Positions 45,290-52,436 of a stretch of 64,000 bases of DNA are shown here, in pieces. The position numbers and the translations under genes are program-made. This stretch comes from Aeromicrobium stalagmiti. GTDB taxonomy: Bacteria > Actinomycetota > Actinomycetes > Propionibacteriales > Nocardioidaceae. Under the pieces are notes generated by a model. It made no database searches, had not been told where the DNA came from, and worked only from the letters and a program-made list of their open reading frames with translations. The DNA is taken from the NCBI RefSeq assembly GCF_013283745.1, contig NZ_JABSTZ010000001.1, positions 186,001 through 250,000 on the forward strand. Direction: 5' to 3'. Each line of letters begins with the position of its first letter. The stretch's first letter is position 1.

Positions 45290-45365
45290 TGGAGCCTCCG
45301 ACAGGATTCGAACCCGCGACATCCTTATTACAAGTAAGGCGCTCTACCGACTGAGCTACAGAGGC
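45290..45365 (-). tRNA. tRNA-Thr (UGU)
   Basis: A 76-nt gene with CCA encoded. Acceptor GCCTCTG pairs with CGGAGGC, the D arm is GCTC/GAGC, the anticodon stem is CCTTA/TAAGG around loop CTTGTAA with anticodon TGT, and the T arm is GCGGG-TTCGAAT-CCTGT. A TACACT -10 box lies at 45393-45388. Its 3' end is the insertion point of the IS element, which duplicated the last 15 nt and left the tRNA intact. Confidence 0.97.
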
Positions 45366-45519
45366 GACGGGCCAAGGCCCGGTGTCGAGTGTAGTGGCCG
45401 ACCAGACTGCCCACCGAACGGCCCGAGCGGCCAGAAAAACAATTGCGCCCAATCTCGTACGAGACATTCTCTCAGCCCTCTACCGTGGCCAGACCAACAT
45501 CTGCGAATGGGAGTACGCG

Positions 45520-46286
45520 ATGAAGAGAACAGCAATTCTGCTCGCCGGGGGAATGATCTCGGTGGGACTGGTCGGCGGGCCTGCACAGGCCTCGGGGAGC
45601 GACGATCCAGACGACGTGAACGCCTGTGGTGCGGACTACGTCCTCGCCGGGCACACCAAGATCGAGGGTCCGACGGGACGCGAGTCGCTGGGCAAGATCG
45701 TCCAGACGACCAACCTGCCACCCTCGACGCCTGCACGTTCGTGGTGCTCAAGAAGGACAGAGGCACCACTGGAACGCTCACGGTGACGGTGCGGACGGCG
45801 GGGGCCGAGACGCCCGAGGGCACGTGGGACACCACGACCCCGACCGACACCGCGATCGACCTGGGCGAGAGCTTCGTGTCGCCGCCGACCTATCTTGCCG
45901 CCGCGGACGTCAGCCGCGCCTCCGTCACGGTCGACATCGTCGGCGAGGCGCTGCAGGGCAAGCAGCACGGCAAGAAGAGGCTCGTCGTCGTCCCGGCCAC
46001 GAAGGCCGAGAAGAAGGCCGCGCTGAAGGCGTACAAGGACGCCGTCAAGGCTGCCCGCAAGGCGCTGCGCAAGCACGATGACGACGACCGCTACGACCGT
46101 GCGGTCGAGCGGGCCCGCGACCGGCGGGACGACAAGCTCGACGGGCGCAAGAAGCACGTGATCGTGCAGGTCGGCGTCGCGACGCCGTTCACCACGACGG
46201 CCACGCACGAGTTCGAGCTCGCGACCGCCATCCCGACACCGGACGACGACTCGGATGAGCCGGTGGTCGACCCGATGCAGGGCTGA
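45520..46286 (+). pseudogene. Secreted protein gene with a frameshift
   Basis: An exported protein split over two frames. The first frame (45520 to about 45720) has a signal peptide (MKRTAILLAGGMISVGLVGG, cleavage near PAQA-SG) and ends ...VQTTNLP. The second (about 45715-46286) continues TLDACTFVVLKKDRGTTGTL through a charged segment KAEKKAALKAYKDAVKAARK to VVDPMQG. One missing base (or two extra) near 45705-45725 explains the break; the surrounding sequence is CTGCCACCCTCG. The rest has no other stop, so the change is recent or a sequencing error. Family not recognised. GGGAG precedes the ATG. Confidence 0.75.
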
Positions 46287-46298
46287 CCGACCCGTCAC

Positions 46299-46335
46299 CA
46301 CGAACGGCACCTCGCACCGCGGGGTGCCGTTCGTG
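46299..46335. terminator. Bidirectional terminator
   Basis: A perfect 13-bp stem (CACGAACGGCACC at 46299-46311 with its complement at 46323-46335) and an 11-nt loop lies between the convergent genes ending at 46286 and 46338. Confidence 0.85.
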
Positions 46336-46337
46336 CG

Positions 46338-47144
46338 TCAGACGGCGCCGTCGCGGCAGCGCTTGAGGTAGTCGGCGTCCACCTGCTCGTCGACGTCGAG
46401 GTCGGGCATCTCGACGTCATCGGCGTTGCCCACGCGAGCGAACGTCCTCAGGTCGGACGTCGTCTCGTCGAGGTCGGCATCGGGCACCAGGTGGTCGTCG
46501 AGCGCGAGCGCGCAGTCGCCGGCGCCGAACTCCTGCCAGCCTCCGCTGACACCGAAGTCGTCGGTCGTGTCGTCGTAGGCGCTGAGGCCGTGCACCCGCA
46601 GCACCCCGATCACGCGGGTCGGGCCGTCGTCGCCGAGCCGCACCTCGTACGCAGCGCGGGTCTGCAGCTCCAGCACGACGTACGGCTTGCCGTCCTCGTC
46701 GTCGGCTTGCGACACCTGCCACGCGGTCGTGACCTTGGGCTTGCCGATCACCGTGACGTCGTCGGCGAACACGTTGGCGACCGCGAGCCGCGGGGACACC
46801 GCGTCCTTCGTCTGCCGCCGCAGCGCGTCGCCGGCCTTGCCGCTGAGCACCTTCCCGACAGCGTCGACCGGTGCCGCGCCGTGCCACACGGAGGTGTCGA
46901 GGGTCGTGACCTCGGCCCAGTCGCTGAGCGTCGTGACCATCCGGTCGTACGTCTCCGCGTCGAACCCGCCGGGACGAGCTGGCGGGTCACCCGGCTCCAG
47001 CTCAGTGCGCCACCCGAGGTCGAGCGACGCCAGCGTCAGGTCGGTGTCCGGGGCCGACGTCGGCGCGGCCTTCGCGTCCGATCCGCCGGTGCACCCCGCG
47101 CACACGACGAGTGCTGCCACGACCAACCCCAGAAGCCTGCGCAT
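46338..47144 (-). CDS. Lipoprotein of unknown function
   Basis: A 268-aa lipoprotein with signal peptide MRRLLGLVVAALVVCAGCTG (lipobox VCAGC). The mature part is rich in Asp and without recognisable domains. It contains a DLGWRTELEPGDPPARPG region, then beta strands such as YVVLELQTRAAYEVRLGDD and VIGVLRVHGLSAYDD. ATG at 47144 has GATACT 6 nt upstream (47156-47151) and no Shine-Dalgarno, so it may be leaderless. It is divergent from the aldolase gene, with 53 bp between starts. Family unknown. Confidence 0.75.
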   Translation of the reverse strand: MRRLLGLVVAALVVCAGCTGGSDAKAAPTSAPDTDLTLASLDLGWRTELEPGDPPARPGGFDAETYDRMVTTLSDWAEVTTLDTSVWHGAAPVDAVGKVLSGKAGDALRRQTKDAVSPRLAVANVFADDVTVIGKPKVTTAWQVSQADDEDGKPYVVLELQTRAAYEVRLGDDGPTRVIGVLRVHGLSAYDDTTDDFGVSGGWQEFGAGDCALALDDHLVPDADLDETTSDLRTFARVGNADDVEMPDLDVDEQVDADYLKRCRDGAV

Positions 47145-47197
47145 CGCCCCAGTATCCGTGACCCCGCCAACCGATCCGGTTGCGACATACTGACCAG

Positions 47198-48361
47198 ATG
47201 CCACAGCCGTACGACCGACTGCTCGCCGCGACGTCGTCGCTGGACACCCCGTTCGCGGTCGTCGACGCCCCTGCGCTGTGGTCCAACGCCGACGACCTGG
47301 TCCGGCGCGCGGCCGGCGTGCCGATCCGCGTCGCCAGCAAGTCGGTGCGCGTCCGGTCGATCGTCGAGCAGACCCTCGCCCGCGACGGGTTCGCCGGCGT
47401 CATGTCCTACTCGCTCGCCGAGTCGAACTGGCTGGTCGACCAGGGCCTCGACGACGTCCTCCTGGCCTATCCGACGACGAGCCGTCAGGCACTGGCCGAC
47501 CTCGTCGCCGACGACCGCCGCCGCGCCGCCATCACCGTCATGGTCGACAGCACCGAGTCGCTCGACCACATCGACGCCCTGCTGGGCGCCGACCACCCGG
47601 CCATCCGGGTCTGCATCGACGTGGACTCCTCGCTCAAGATCGGGCCCGTCCACCTCGGCGTGCGTCGCTCCCCCGTCCACACGGCCGAGCAGGCCGGCAC
47701 GCTCGCCGCCGCGATCGAGAAGCGCGCGGGCTTCGACCTCGTCGGCGTGATGTTCTACGACGCGCAGATCGCCGGGCTCCCCGACTCCTCACCCGCGGTG
47801 CGCCTGGTCAAGAAGCGCTCGGCCGCCGAGCTGCTCGAGCGCCGGACGACAGTCGTCGAGGCAGTTCGGCTGCACGCCGACCTCGAGATCGTCAACGCCG
47901 GCGGCACCGGCAGCCTCGAGGTCACGGGGCTCGACCCGTCGATCACCGAGCTCACCGCCGGGTCCGGGCTGTTCTCCCCCGTCCTGTTCGACGGCTACGA
48001 CGCCTTCGAGTCGCGCCCCGCCGCCTACTTCGTGCTCTCGGTCGTGCGCAAGCCCGCTCCCGACATCGCCACGCTGTTCGCCGGCGGCTACATCGCCTCG
48101 GGACCGACCAACAAGAACCGCCAGCCCGCGCCGACCTGGCCCGAGGGCCTCTCCGCGATCGGCACCGAGGGCGCCGGCGAGGTGCAGAGCCCGGTCAAGG
48201 GAGCGGCGGCCCGCGACCTGTCGATCGGTGACCGCGTCGTCATGCGCTACGCCAAGGCCGGCGAGATGTGCGAGCGGTTCGACCAGGTCGCTGTCGTCGA
48301 CGCCGACGGCGGAGTCGACCTCGTCCCCACCTATCGCGGAGAGGGCAAGAACTTTGGCTGA
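47198..48361 (+). CDS. Alanine racemase N-terminal-type amino acid deaminase/aldolase
   Basis: A 387-aa PLP enzyme of fold-type III, as in D-threonine aldolase and D-serine dehydratase-like proteins. The PLP lysine is in GVPIRVASKSVRVRSIVE. Later VCIDVDSSLKIGPVHLGVRR and EIVNAGGTGSLEVTGLDP line the phosphate pocket. The C-terminal beta domain holds FDQVAVVDADGG. CATACT lies 6 nt before the ATG (47186-47191). The stop overlaps the next gene by 8 nt. This pair is commonly adjacent in actinobacteria, but the joint pathway is not known to me. Confidence 0.88.
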   Translation: MPQPYDRLLAATSSLDTPFAVVDAPALWSNADDLVRRAAGVPIRVASKSVRVRSIVEQTLARDGFAGVMSYSLAESNWLVDQGLDDVLLAYPTTSRQALADLVADDRRRAAITVMVDSTESLDHIDALLGADHPAIRVCIDVDSSLKIGPVHLGVRRSPVHTAEQAGTLAAAIEKRAGFDLVGVMFYDAQIAGLPDSSPAVRLVKKRSAAELLERRTTVVEAVRLHADLEIVNAGGTGSLEVTGLDPSITELTAGSGLFSPVLFDGYDAFESRPAAYFVLSVVRKPAPDIATLFAGGYIASGPTNKNRQPAPTWPEGLSAIGTEGAGEVQSPVKGAAARDLSIGDRVVMRYAKAGEMCERFDQVAVVDADGGVDLVPTYRGEGKNFG

Positions 48362-49664
48362 GACCCGTTCGACGCAGACCTGGCAGAACTGGGGCCGCAG
48401 CGTCGAGACCCACCCCGTACGCATCGCGCACCCCGCGTCGACCGCCGAGGTCGTCACGATCGTCCGCGAGGCCGTCGCCGCCGGGCACCCGGTCAAGGCG
48501 GTCGGCGCCAGCCACTCCTTCACCGCGATCGGCGCCACCGACGGCGTCCTGCTCAGGCTCGACCGCATGAACGCGATCGTCGGCACCGACGTCGCGACCC
48601 GGCGGGTCCGCGTCCAGGCCGGCATCTCGCTGCACGACCTCAACCCCCGGCTCAAGGCCATGGGCCTGGCGCTGCCCAACCTCGGCGACGTCGACCCGCA
48701 GTCGGTGGCCGGAGCCATCTCGACCGGCACCCACGGCACGGGCGGACGCCTGTTCGGCATCTCCCGGGCCGTCGTCGGCGTGCAGATCGTCACGGCGACG
48801 GGCGACGTCCTCGAGATCAACGAGCAGCACGAGTGGTTCGGCGCGAGCCGGGTGACGCTGGGCGCGCTGGGCATCGTCACCGAGGTCACGCTGCAGTGCG
48901 TCCCGGCGTTCCTCCTCCACGCCCGCGAGGAGCCGATGGCGCTGCCCGAGGTGATGGGCCGCATCGACGAGCTCGTCGCCGACAACGACCACTTCGAGTT
49001 CTACTGGTTCCCCCACACCGAGAGGACGTCGATCAAGCGCAACAACCGTGTGCCCGAGGGCACCGAGCGCCGGCCGATCGGACGGTTCCGGCACTGGCTC
49101 GACGACGAGTTCCTCAGCAACACCGCCTTCGAGGGCATCAACCGCGTCGTGGCGAAGCGGCGATCGTGGATCCCGCGGGTCAACGCGATCGCAGCCTCGA
49201 CGCTGAGCGCCCGTGAGTACGTCGACGACTCGTTCAACGTCTTCGTGTCGCCGCGCACCGTTCGCTTCCGCGAGTCGGAGTTCGCGATGCCCCGTGAGGC
49301 ACTCCCCCACGTGCTCGGCGAGCTGGCGGCGTGGTTCGGCGCCGGCCACGAGAACGTCTCGTTCCCCATCGAGGTGCGGTTCACCGCCGCCGACGACGTC
49401 TGGATGTCGACCGGCCACGAGCGCGACAACTGCTACGTCGCCGTCCACCAGTACTGGCGCAGCGACTACACCGACTACTTCGCCGCCGCCCAGGACATCT
49501 TCACCGCCCACGAGGGCCGTCCACACTGGGGCAAGATCCACACGCTCGACGCGTCGTACTTCGCCCAGCGGTATGCCCGCTTCGGCGACTTCGTCGCGAT
49601 CCGCGACGAGCTCGACCCCGGGCGGACGTTCAGCAACGCCTACCTGGACCGCGTCCTCGGCTGA
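48354..49664 (+). CDS. FAD-dependent D-arabinono-1,4-lactone oxidase-like protein
   Basis: A 436-aa VAO-fold flavoprotein. The FAD domain shows PVKAVGASHSFTAIGATDG (with the GxSHS flavin-linking region) and SVAGAISTGTHGTGGRLFG. The C-terminal ALO domain ends in HWGKIHTLDASYFAQRYARF, which includes the HWGK substrate-binding motif of aldonolactone oxidases. A TTG start at 48354 overlaps the aldolase gene by 8 nt and follows GAGAGGGCAAG; upstream in-frame residues come from the aldolase gene. It oxidises sugar lactones or polyols; substrate unproven. Confidence 0.9.
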   Translation: MAETRSTQTWQNWGRSVETHPVRIAHPASTAEVVTIVREAVAAGHPVKAVGASHSFTAIGATDGVLLRLDRMNAIVGTDVATRRVRVQAGISLHDLNPRLKAMGLALPNLGDVDPQSVAGAISTGTHGTGGRLFGISRAVVGVQIVTATGDVLEINEQHEWFGASRVTLGALGIVTEVTLQCVPAFLLHAREEPMALPEVMGRIDELVADNDHFEFYWFPHTERTSIKRNNRVPEGTERRPIGRFRHWLDDEFLSNTAFEGINRVVAKRRSWIPRVNAIAASTLSAREYVDDSFNVFVSPRTVRFRESEFAMPREALPHVLGELAAWFGAGHENVSFPIEVRFTAADDVWMSTGHERDNCYVAVHQYWRSDYTDYFAAAQDIFTAHEGRPHWGKIHTLDASYFAQRYARFGDFVAIRDELDPGRTFSNAYLDRVLG

Positions 49665-49670
49665 CCCCCG

Positions 49671-49718
49671 CTGCGTCATACCTTCTGAGGTCCCGGACCC
49701 ACAGAAGGTATGACGCAA
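49671..49718 (+). repeat. 48-bp palindromic repeat, copy 3
   Basis: CTGCGTCAT...ATGACGCAA with a perfect 16-bp stem (TGCGTCATACCTTCTG and its complement) and the loop AGGTCCCGGACCCA. It lies between two convergent genes, 6 bp after one stop and 13 bp before the other, so it could terminate both. Confidence 0.9.
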
Positions 49719-49731
49719 CACCGGGGATCAC

Positions 49732-50961
49732 TCAGGCAGGAGAGTTGACGACGACCAGCGAGGTCGGGACGTCCTCCAGGGTCGAGCGCTCGCGCTCCTT
49801 CCCGCTCGTGAGGTCGAAGACCGCGACAGAACGGTCACGCGGGTCGGTGACCCAGGCGAAGCCGCCGCCGATCGCGACCTGCGGCTTGGGGTCGCTGAAC
49901 TCCTCCGTCATGGTCCACGGCTCCACGACCTTCAGCGTCCGGACGACCTTGCGCGACTCGTCGTCGACGACGTGCAGGGCCCCGTCGGTGCCGAGCGCCA
50001 CGGTCTGACCGTCGGCGCGGACGAAGCCGGAGTACTCGACGCCCAGGTCGACGGATGCGACCTCCTTCGCCTCGACGTCATAGAACGCGATGCGCTGTGC
50101 CATCTCGGCGTCCTGCTCGCTGAAGAGATTCCCGACCACGACATCGGAGTCGTCGGCTCCCACGAGGGTGCTCGTCCCGGAACCCTCGAACGGCGCCTTG
50201 ATCAACGACCCCTCGCCGTCCTCGACGACGAGCACGCCGTCGGAGCAGCCGAAGGCGTAGCCGTCATCTCCGACGTGCGTCTCGCCGTGCAGCCCGTTGC
50301 AGCCGTCGATGCGGTCCGTCTCCTTGCCCTGGGCGTCGAGCACCAGCAACCCGGCAGCCTCCTCGCCCTCGGGGTAGGACGCGAGAAATCCACCGTCGGC
50401 CGTCGGTGCTGCGACACCGTGGTGAGGCGCGCCGGTCTCGACACGCTGGACCTCGACGTCGTCGTCCTCGAGACCTGTCCAGTCGAAGGCCTCGAACGAG
50501 CCGTCGTCATCGAACCAGACGATGCTGCGCTCGTCGTCGCTGACGGCGTGATAGCTCGTGCCACGATCGAAAGTCGTGTCGAGCACCGAGGGAGCCGTGA
50601 CGTACGCGTGGCTGTGGTCGCCGTGCGCCTCGGACCACGTGCCGGCGTCGACGACGCCGACCTCCTTGGCATCCGACTGCAGCGTGAACACGTGGCGGCC
50701 GTCGCCCGCGACCTGCAGCTTGGGACGGCTGGCCATCGGAAAGCGGCCCAGGCCCTCCAGGTCGGAGCCTGCGACGAGCTCGACACCCGCGTCCGAGCCG
50801 ATCACGAGGCGTGGCTGGGCGGTGGGGGTCGACTGGCGTCCGGAAGTCTCCGCGGTCGCCCCCGCGTCGGTCTCTGGTCGAGGGTCGGACTCCGCGCAGG
50901 CGGCCACGGTGGCGCCGAGAGCGAGGAGGGTGATCACGGTGCGGGTCATGTGCTGTCTCAT
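49732..50961 (-). CDS. AztD-like secreted lipoprotein (beta-propeller)
   Basis: About 409 aa. The signal peptide has core MTRTVITLLALGATVAAC with lipobox VAAC. A mature His-bearing segment EAHGDHSHAYVTAP is followed by propeller-like repeats (VLVVEDGEG, DVVVGNLFS, LHVVDDESRK, SVAVFDL). Length, His segment and repeats resemble AztD zinc chaperones that load the ATP-driven zinc uptake system. A Fur-family-like box overlaps the promoter (50983-50997), which fits zinc control. Start is uncertain: ATG at 50961 or 50949, or GTG at 50976. No zinc ABC transporter lies in the window. Confidence 0.7.
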   Translation of the reverse strand: MRQHMTRTVITLLALGATVAACAESDPRPETDAGATAETSGRQSTPTAQPRLVIGSDAGVELVAGSDLEGLGRFPMASRPKLQVAGDGRHVFTLQSDAKEVGVVDAGTWSEAHGDHSHAYVTAPSVLDTTFDRGTSYHAVSDDERSIVWFDDDGSFEAFDWTGLEDDDVEVQRVETGAPHHGVAAPTADGGFLASYPEGEEAAGLLVLDAQGKETDRIDGCNGLHGETHVGDDGYAFGCSDGVLVVEDGEGSLIKAPFEGSGTSTLVGADDSDVVVGNLFSEQDAEMAQRIAFYDVEAKEVASVDLGVEYSGFVRADGQTVALGTDGALHVVDDESRKVVRTLKVVEPWTMTEEFSDPKPQVAIGGGFAWVTDPRDRSVAVFDLTSGKERERSTLEDVPTSLVVVNSPA

Positions 50962-50982
50962 GAGACGACATCCCACCCTTAA

Positions 50983-50997
50983 CGAGAATGATTGTCA
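50983..50997 (-). promoter_or_regulatory. Fur/Zur-type box
   Basis: TGACAATCATTCTCG on the minus strand resembles the Fur-superfamily pattern TGANAATNATTNTCA (most positions match) and lies about 22 bp upstream of the AztD-like gene. It is AT-rich in a GC-rich background. Zur is the likely reader if the gene is a zinc chaperone. Confidence 0.55.
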
Positions 50998-51095
50998 AAT
51001 TCATCTAGAGGTCAGCGAGCATCTAGCACGCCGGAGGGGATGCCGGGCGGCTCGTCCACGTCGTGAGAGCCGCCCCGCCCGCCGGCGGATCGGCC

Positions 51096-51101
51096 TACGT
51101 T
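51096..51101 (+). promoter_or_regulatory. -10 box of the leaderless uORF before sfnG
   Basis: TACGTT ends 6 nt before the ATG of the Cys-rich upstream ORF. The same distance is seen for other probable leaderless starts in this window. Confidence 0.55.
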
Positions 51102-51107
51102 CGAGGC

Positions 51108-51173
51108 ATGTTGACGACGGCACAGCGCACCGCGCAGGGACGCCCTTGTCCGTCCTGCCGCTGTCTCCGCTGA
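51108..51173 (+). CDS. Cys-rich leader peptide (cysteine attenuator uORF)
   Basis: A 21-aa ORF, MLTTAQRTAQGRPCPSCRCL plus Arg, then TGA, which ends 55 bp before sfnG. Three Cys codons fall within the last eight residues. TACGTT lies 6 nt upstream and no Shine-Dalgarno is present, so it is probably leaderless. Cys-rich leaderless uORFs upstream of sulfur genes act as cysteine-responsive attenuators in mycobacteria. Here GCTGTC in the Cys region (51160-51165) can pair with GACAGC (51217-51222) next to the sfnG ribosome site. Ribosome stalling on Cys codons under low Cys-tRNA would free that site. Confidence 0.7.
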   Translation: MLTTAQRTAQGRPCPSCRCLR

Positions 51174-51228
51174 GCACCGCTCGCACACCGCTCCCACCCA
51201 TCCACCTCCCTGAAGGGACAGCCTTGCC

Positions 51229-52353
51229 ATGCCCATCTCCCCCGACCCGCTGAAGTTCGCCTACTGGGTCCCCAACGTCTCCGGCGGCCTCGTCACCAGC
51301 ACGATCGAGCAGCGCACCGACTGGTCGTACGACTTCAACGTCGAGGTCGCGCAGCTCGCTGAGAAGGTCGGCTTCGAGTACGCCCTGAGCCAGGTCCGCT
51401 ACACCGCGTCGTACGGCGCCGACCAGCAACACGAGTCGACCAGCTTCTCGCTCGGCCTGCTGACGCAGACCGAGAAGCTCAAGGTCATCGCGGCGGTCCA
51501 CCCCGGCCTGTGGCACCCCGCCGTCCTCGCCAAGCTCATCATCACCGCCGACCACATCTCGGGTGGCCGGGCTGCGGTGAACGTCGTGAGCGGCTGGTTC
51601 AAGGACGAGTTCACCGGCCTCGGCGAGGCATGGCTCGAGCACGACGAGCGCTACCGCCGCAGCGAGGAGTTCATCCGCGTCCTGCGCGGACTGTGGACCG
51701 AGCAGGGCTTCGAGCACCGCGGCGACTTCTACAGGATCCACGACTTCACGCTGCAGCCCGGCCCGGTCGACGTCCCCGGCCGCCCGCACCCGGAGATCTT
51801 CCAGGGCGGCAACTCCACCGCCGCCCGTCGCAACGGCGGCACGGTCGCCGACTGGTACTTCTCAAACGGCAAGGACTTCGACGGCTTCACCGAGCAGTAC
51901 CTCGAGGTCAACCAGAACGCGGCGCTCGCCGGCCGCGAGGGACAGGTCAAGTTCGGCCTCAACGGATTCGTCGTCGCCCGCGACTCCGAGGAGGAGGCAC
52001 ACGCCGTCCTGGAGGAGATCATCGAGAAGGCCAACCCCGACGCGGTCGAGGGGTTCCGCCAGGCCGTCCAGCAGGCCGGCAGCTCGACCGGTGACGGCAA
52101 GGGCATGTGGTCGGACTCCACGACCCGCGACCTCGTCCAGTACAACGACGGATTCCGCACCGGCCTCATCGGCACGCCCGAGCAGATCGCGACCCGGATC
52201 GTCGACTACAAGTTGCTCGGCGTCGACCTGTTCCTCCTGGGCTTCCTGCACTACCTGGAGGACATCGCCTACTTCGGCGAGAAGGTCCTGCCCCTCGTCC
52301 GCGAGCTCGAGGCCGACGCCGTCCGCGCCGGCGAGCTGGCACCCACCCGCTGA
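51229..52353 (+). CDS. sfnG: Dimethylsulfone monooxygenase SfnG
   Basis: A 374-aa FMNH2-dependent luciferase-like monooxygenase. The start FAYWVPNVSGGLVTSTIEQR is diagnostic of SfnG, which converts dimethyl sulfone to methanesulfinate. Other family segments are TASYGADQQHESTSFSLGLL, HPGLWHPAVLAKLIITADHI and the FMN-phosphate site GGNSTAARRNGG. The Shine-Dalgarno AAGGGAC lies about 11 nt before the ATG and may be masked by pairing with the Cys leader. It opens the organosulfur cluster; the reduced flavin probably comes from the flavin reductase at 57944-58453. A hairpin follows at 52373-52404. Confidence 0.94.
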   Translation: MPISPDPLKFAYWVPNVSGGLVTSTIEQRTDWSYDFNVEVAQLAEKVGFEYALSQVRYTASYGADQQHESTSFSLGLLTQTEKLKVIAAVHPGLWHPAVLAKLIITADHISGGRAAVNVVSGWFKDEFTGLGEAWLEHDERYRRSEEFIRVLRGLWTEQGFEHRGDFYRIHDFTLQPGPVDVPGRPHPEIFQGGNSTAARRNGGTVADWYFSNGKDFDGFTEQYLEVNQNAALAGREGQVKFGLNGFVVARDSEEEAHAVLEEIIEKANPDAVEGFRQAVQQAGSSTGDGKGMWSDSTTRDLVQYNDGFRTGLIGTPEQIATRIVDYKLLGVDLFLLGFLHYLEDIAYFGEKVLPLVRELEADAVRAGELAPTR

Positions 52354-52372
52354 ACCACTCCCCCACGAAAAG

Positions 52373-52404
52373 TGCCTGCCGGGTCGACCAGGACCCGGCA
52401 GGCA
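52373..52404 (+). terminator. Hairpin between sfnG and the next gene
   Basis: A perfect 13-bp stem (TGCCTGCCGGGTC at 52373-52385 and complement at 52392-52404) with a 6-nt loop. It may terminate sfnG partly or protect its mRNA, reducing expression of the genes after it. Confidence 0.7.
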
Positions 52405-52436
52405 TGTCATCCCCAGTAGAGAGACAAGGAAAGACT

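Noticed and set aside
43950..45304. Direct repeats of the tRNA-Thr 3' end read as attL/attR of a genomic island
   Set aside because: The interval holds only one IS481-type transposase with matching terminal repeats exactly inside the direct repeats, and no integrase. A 15-bp target duplication explains it better.
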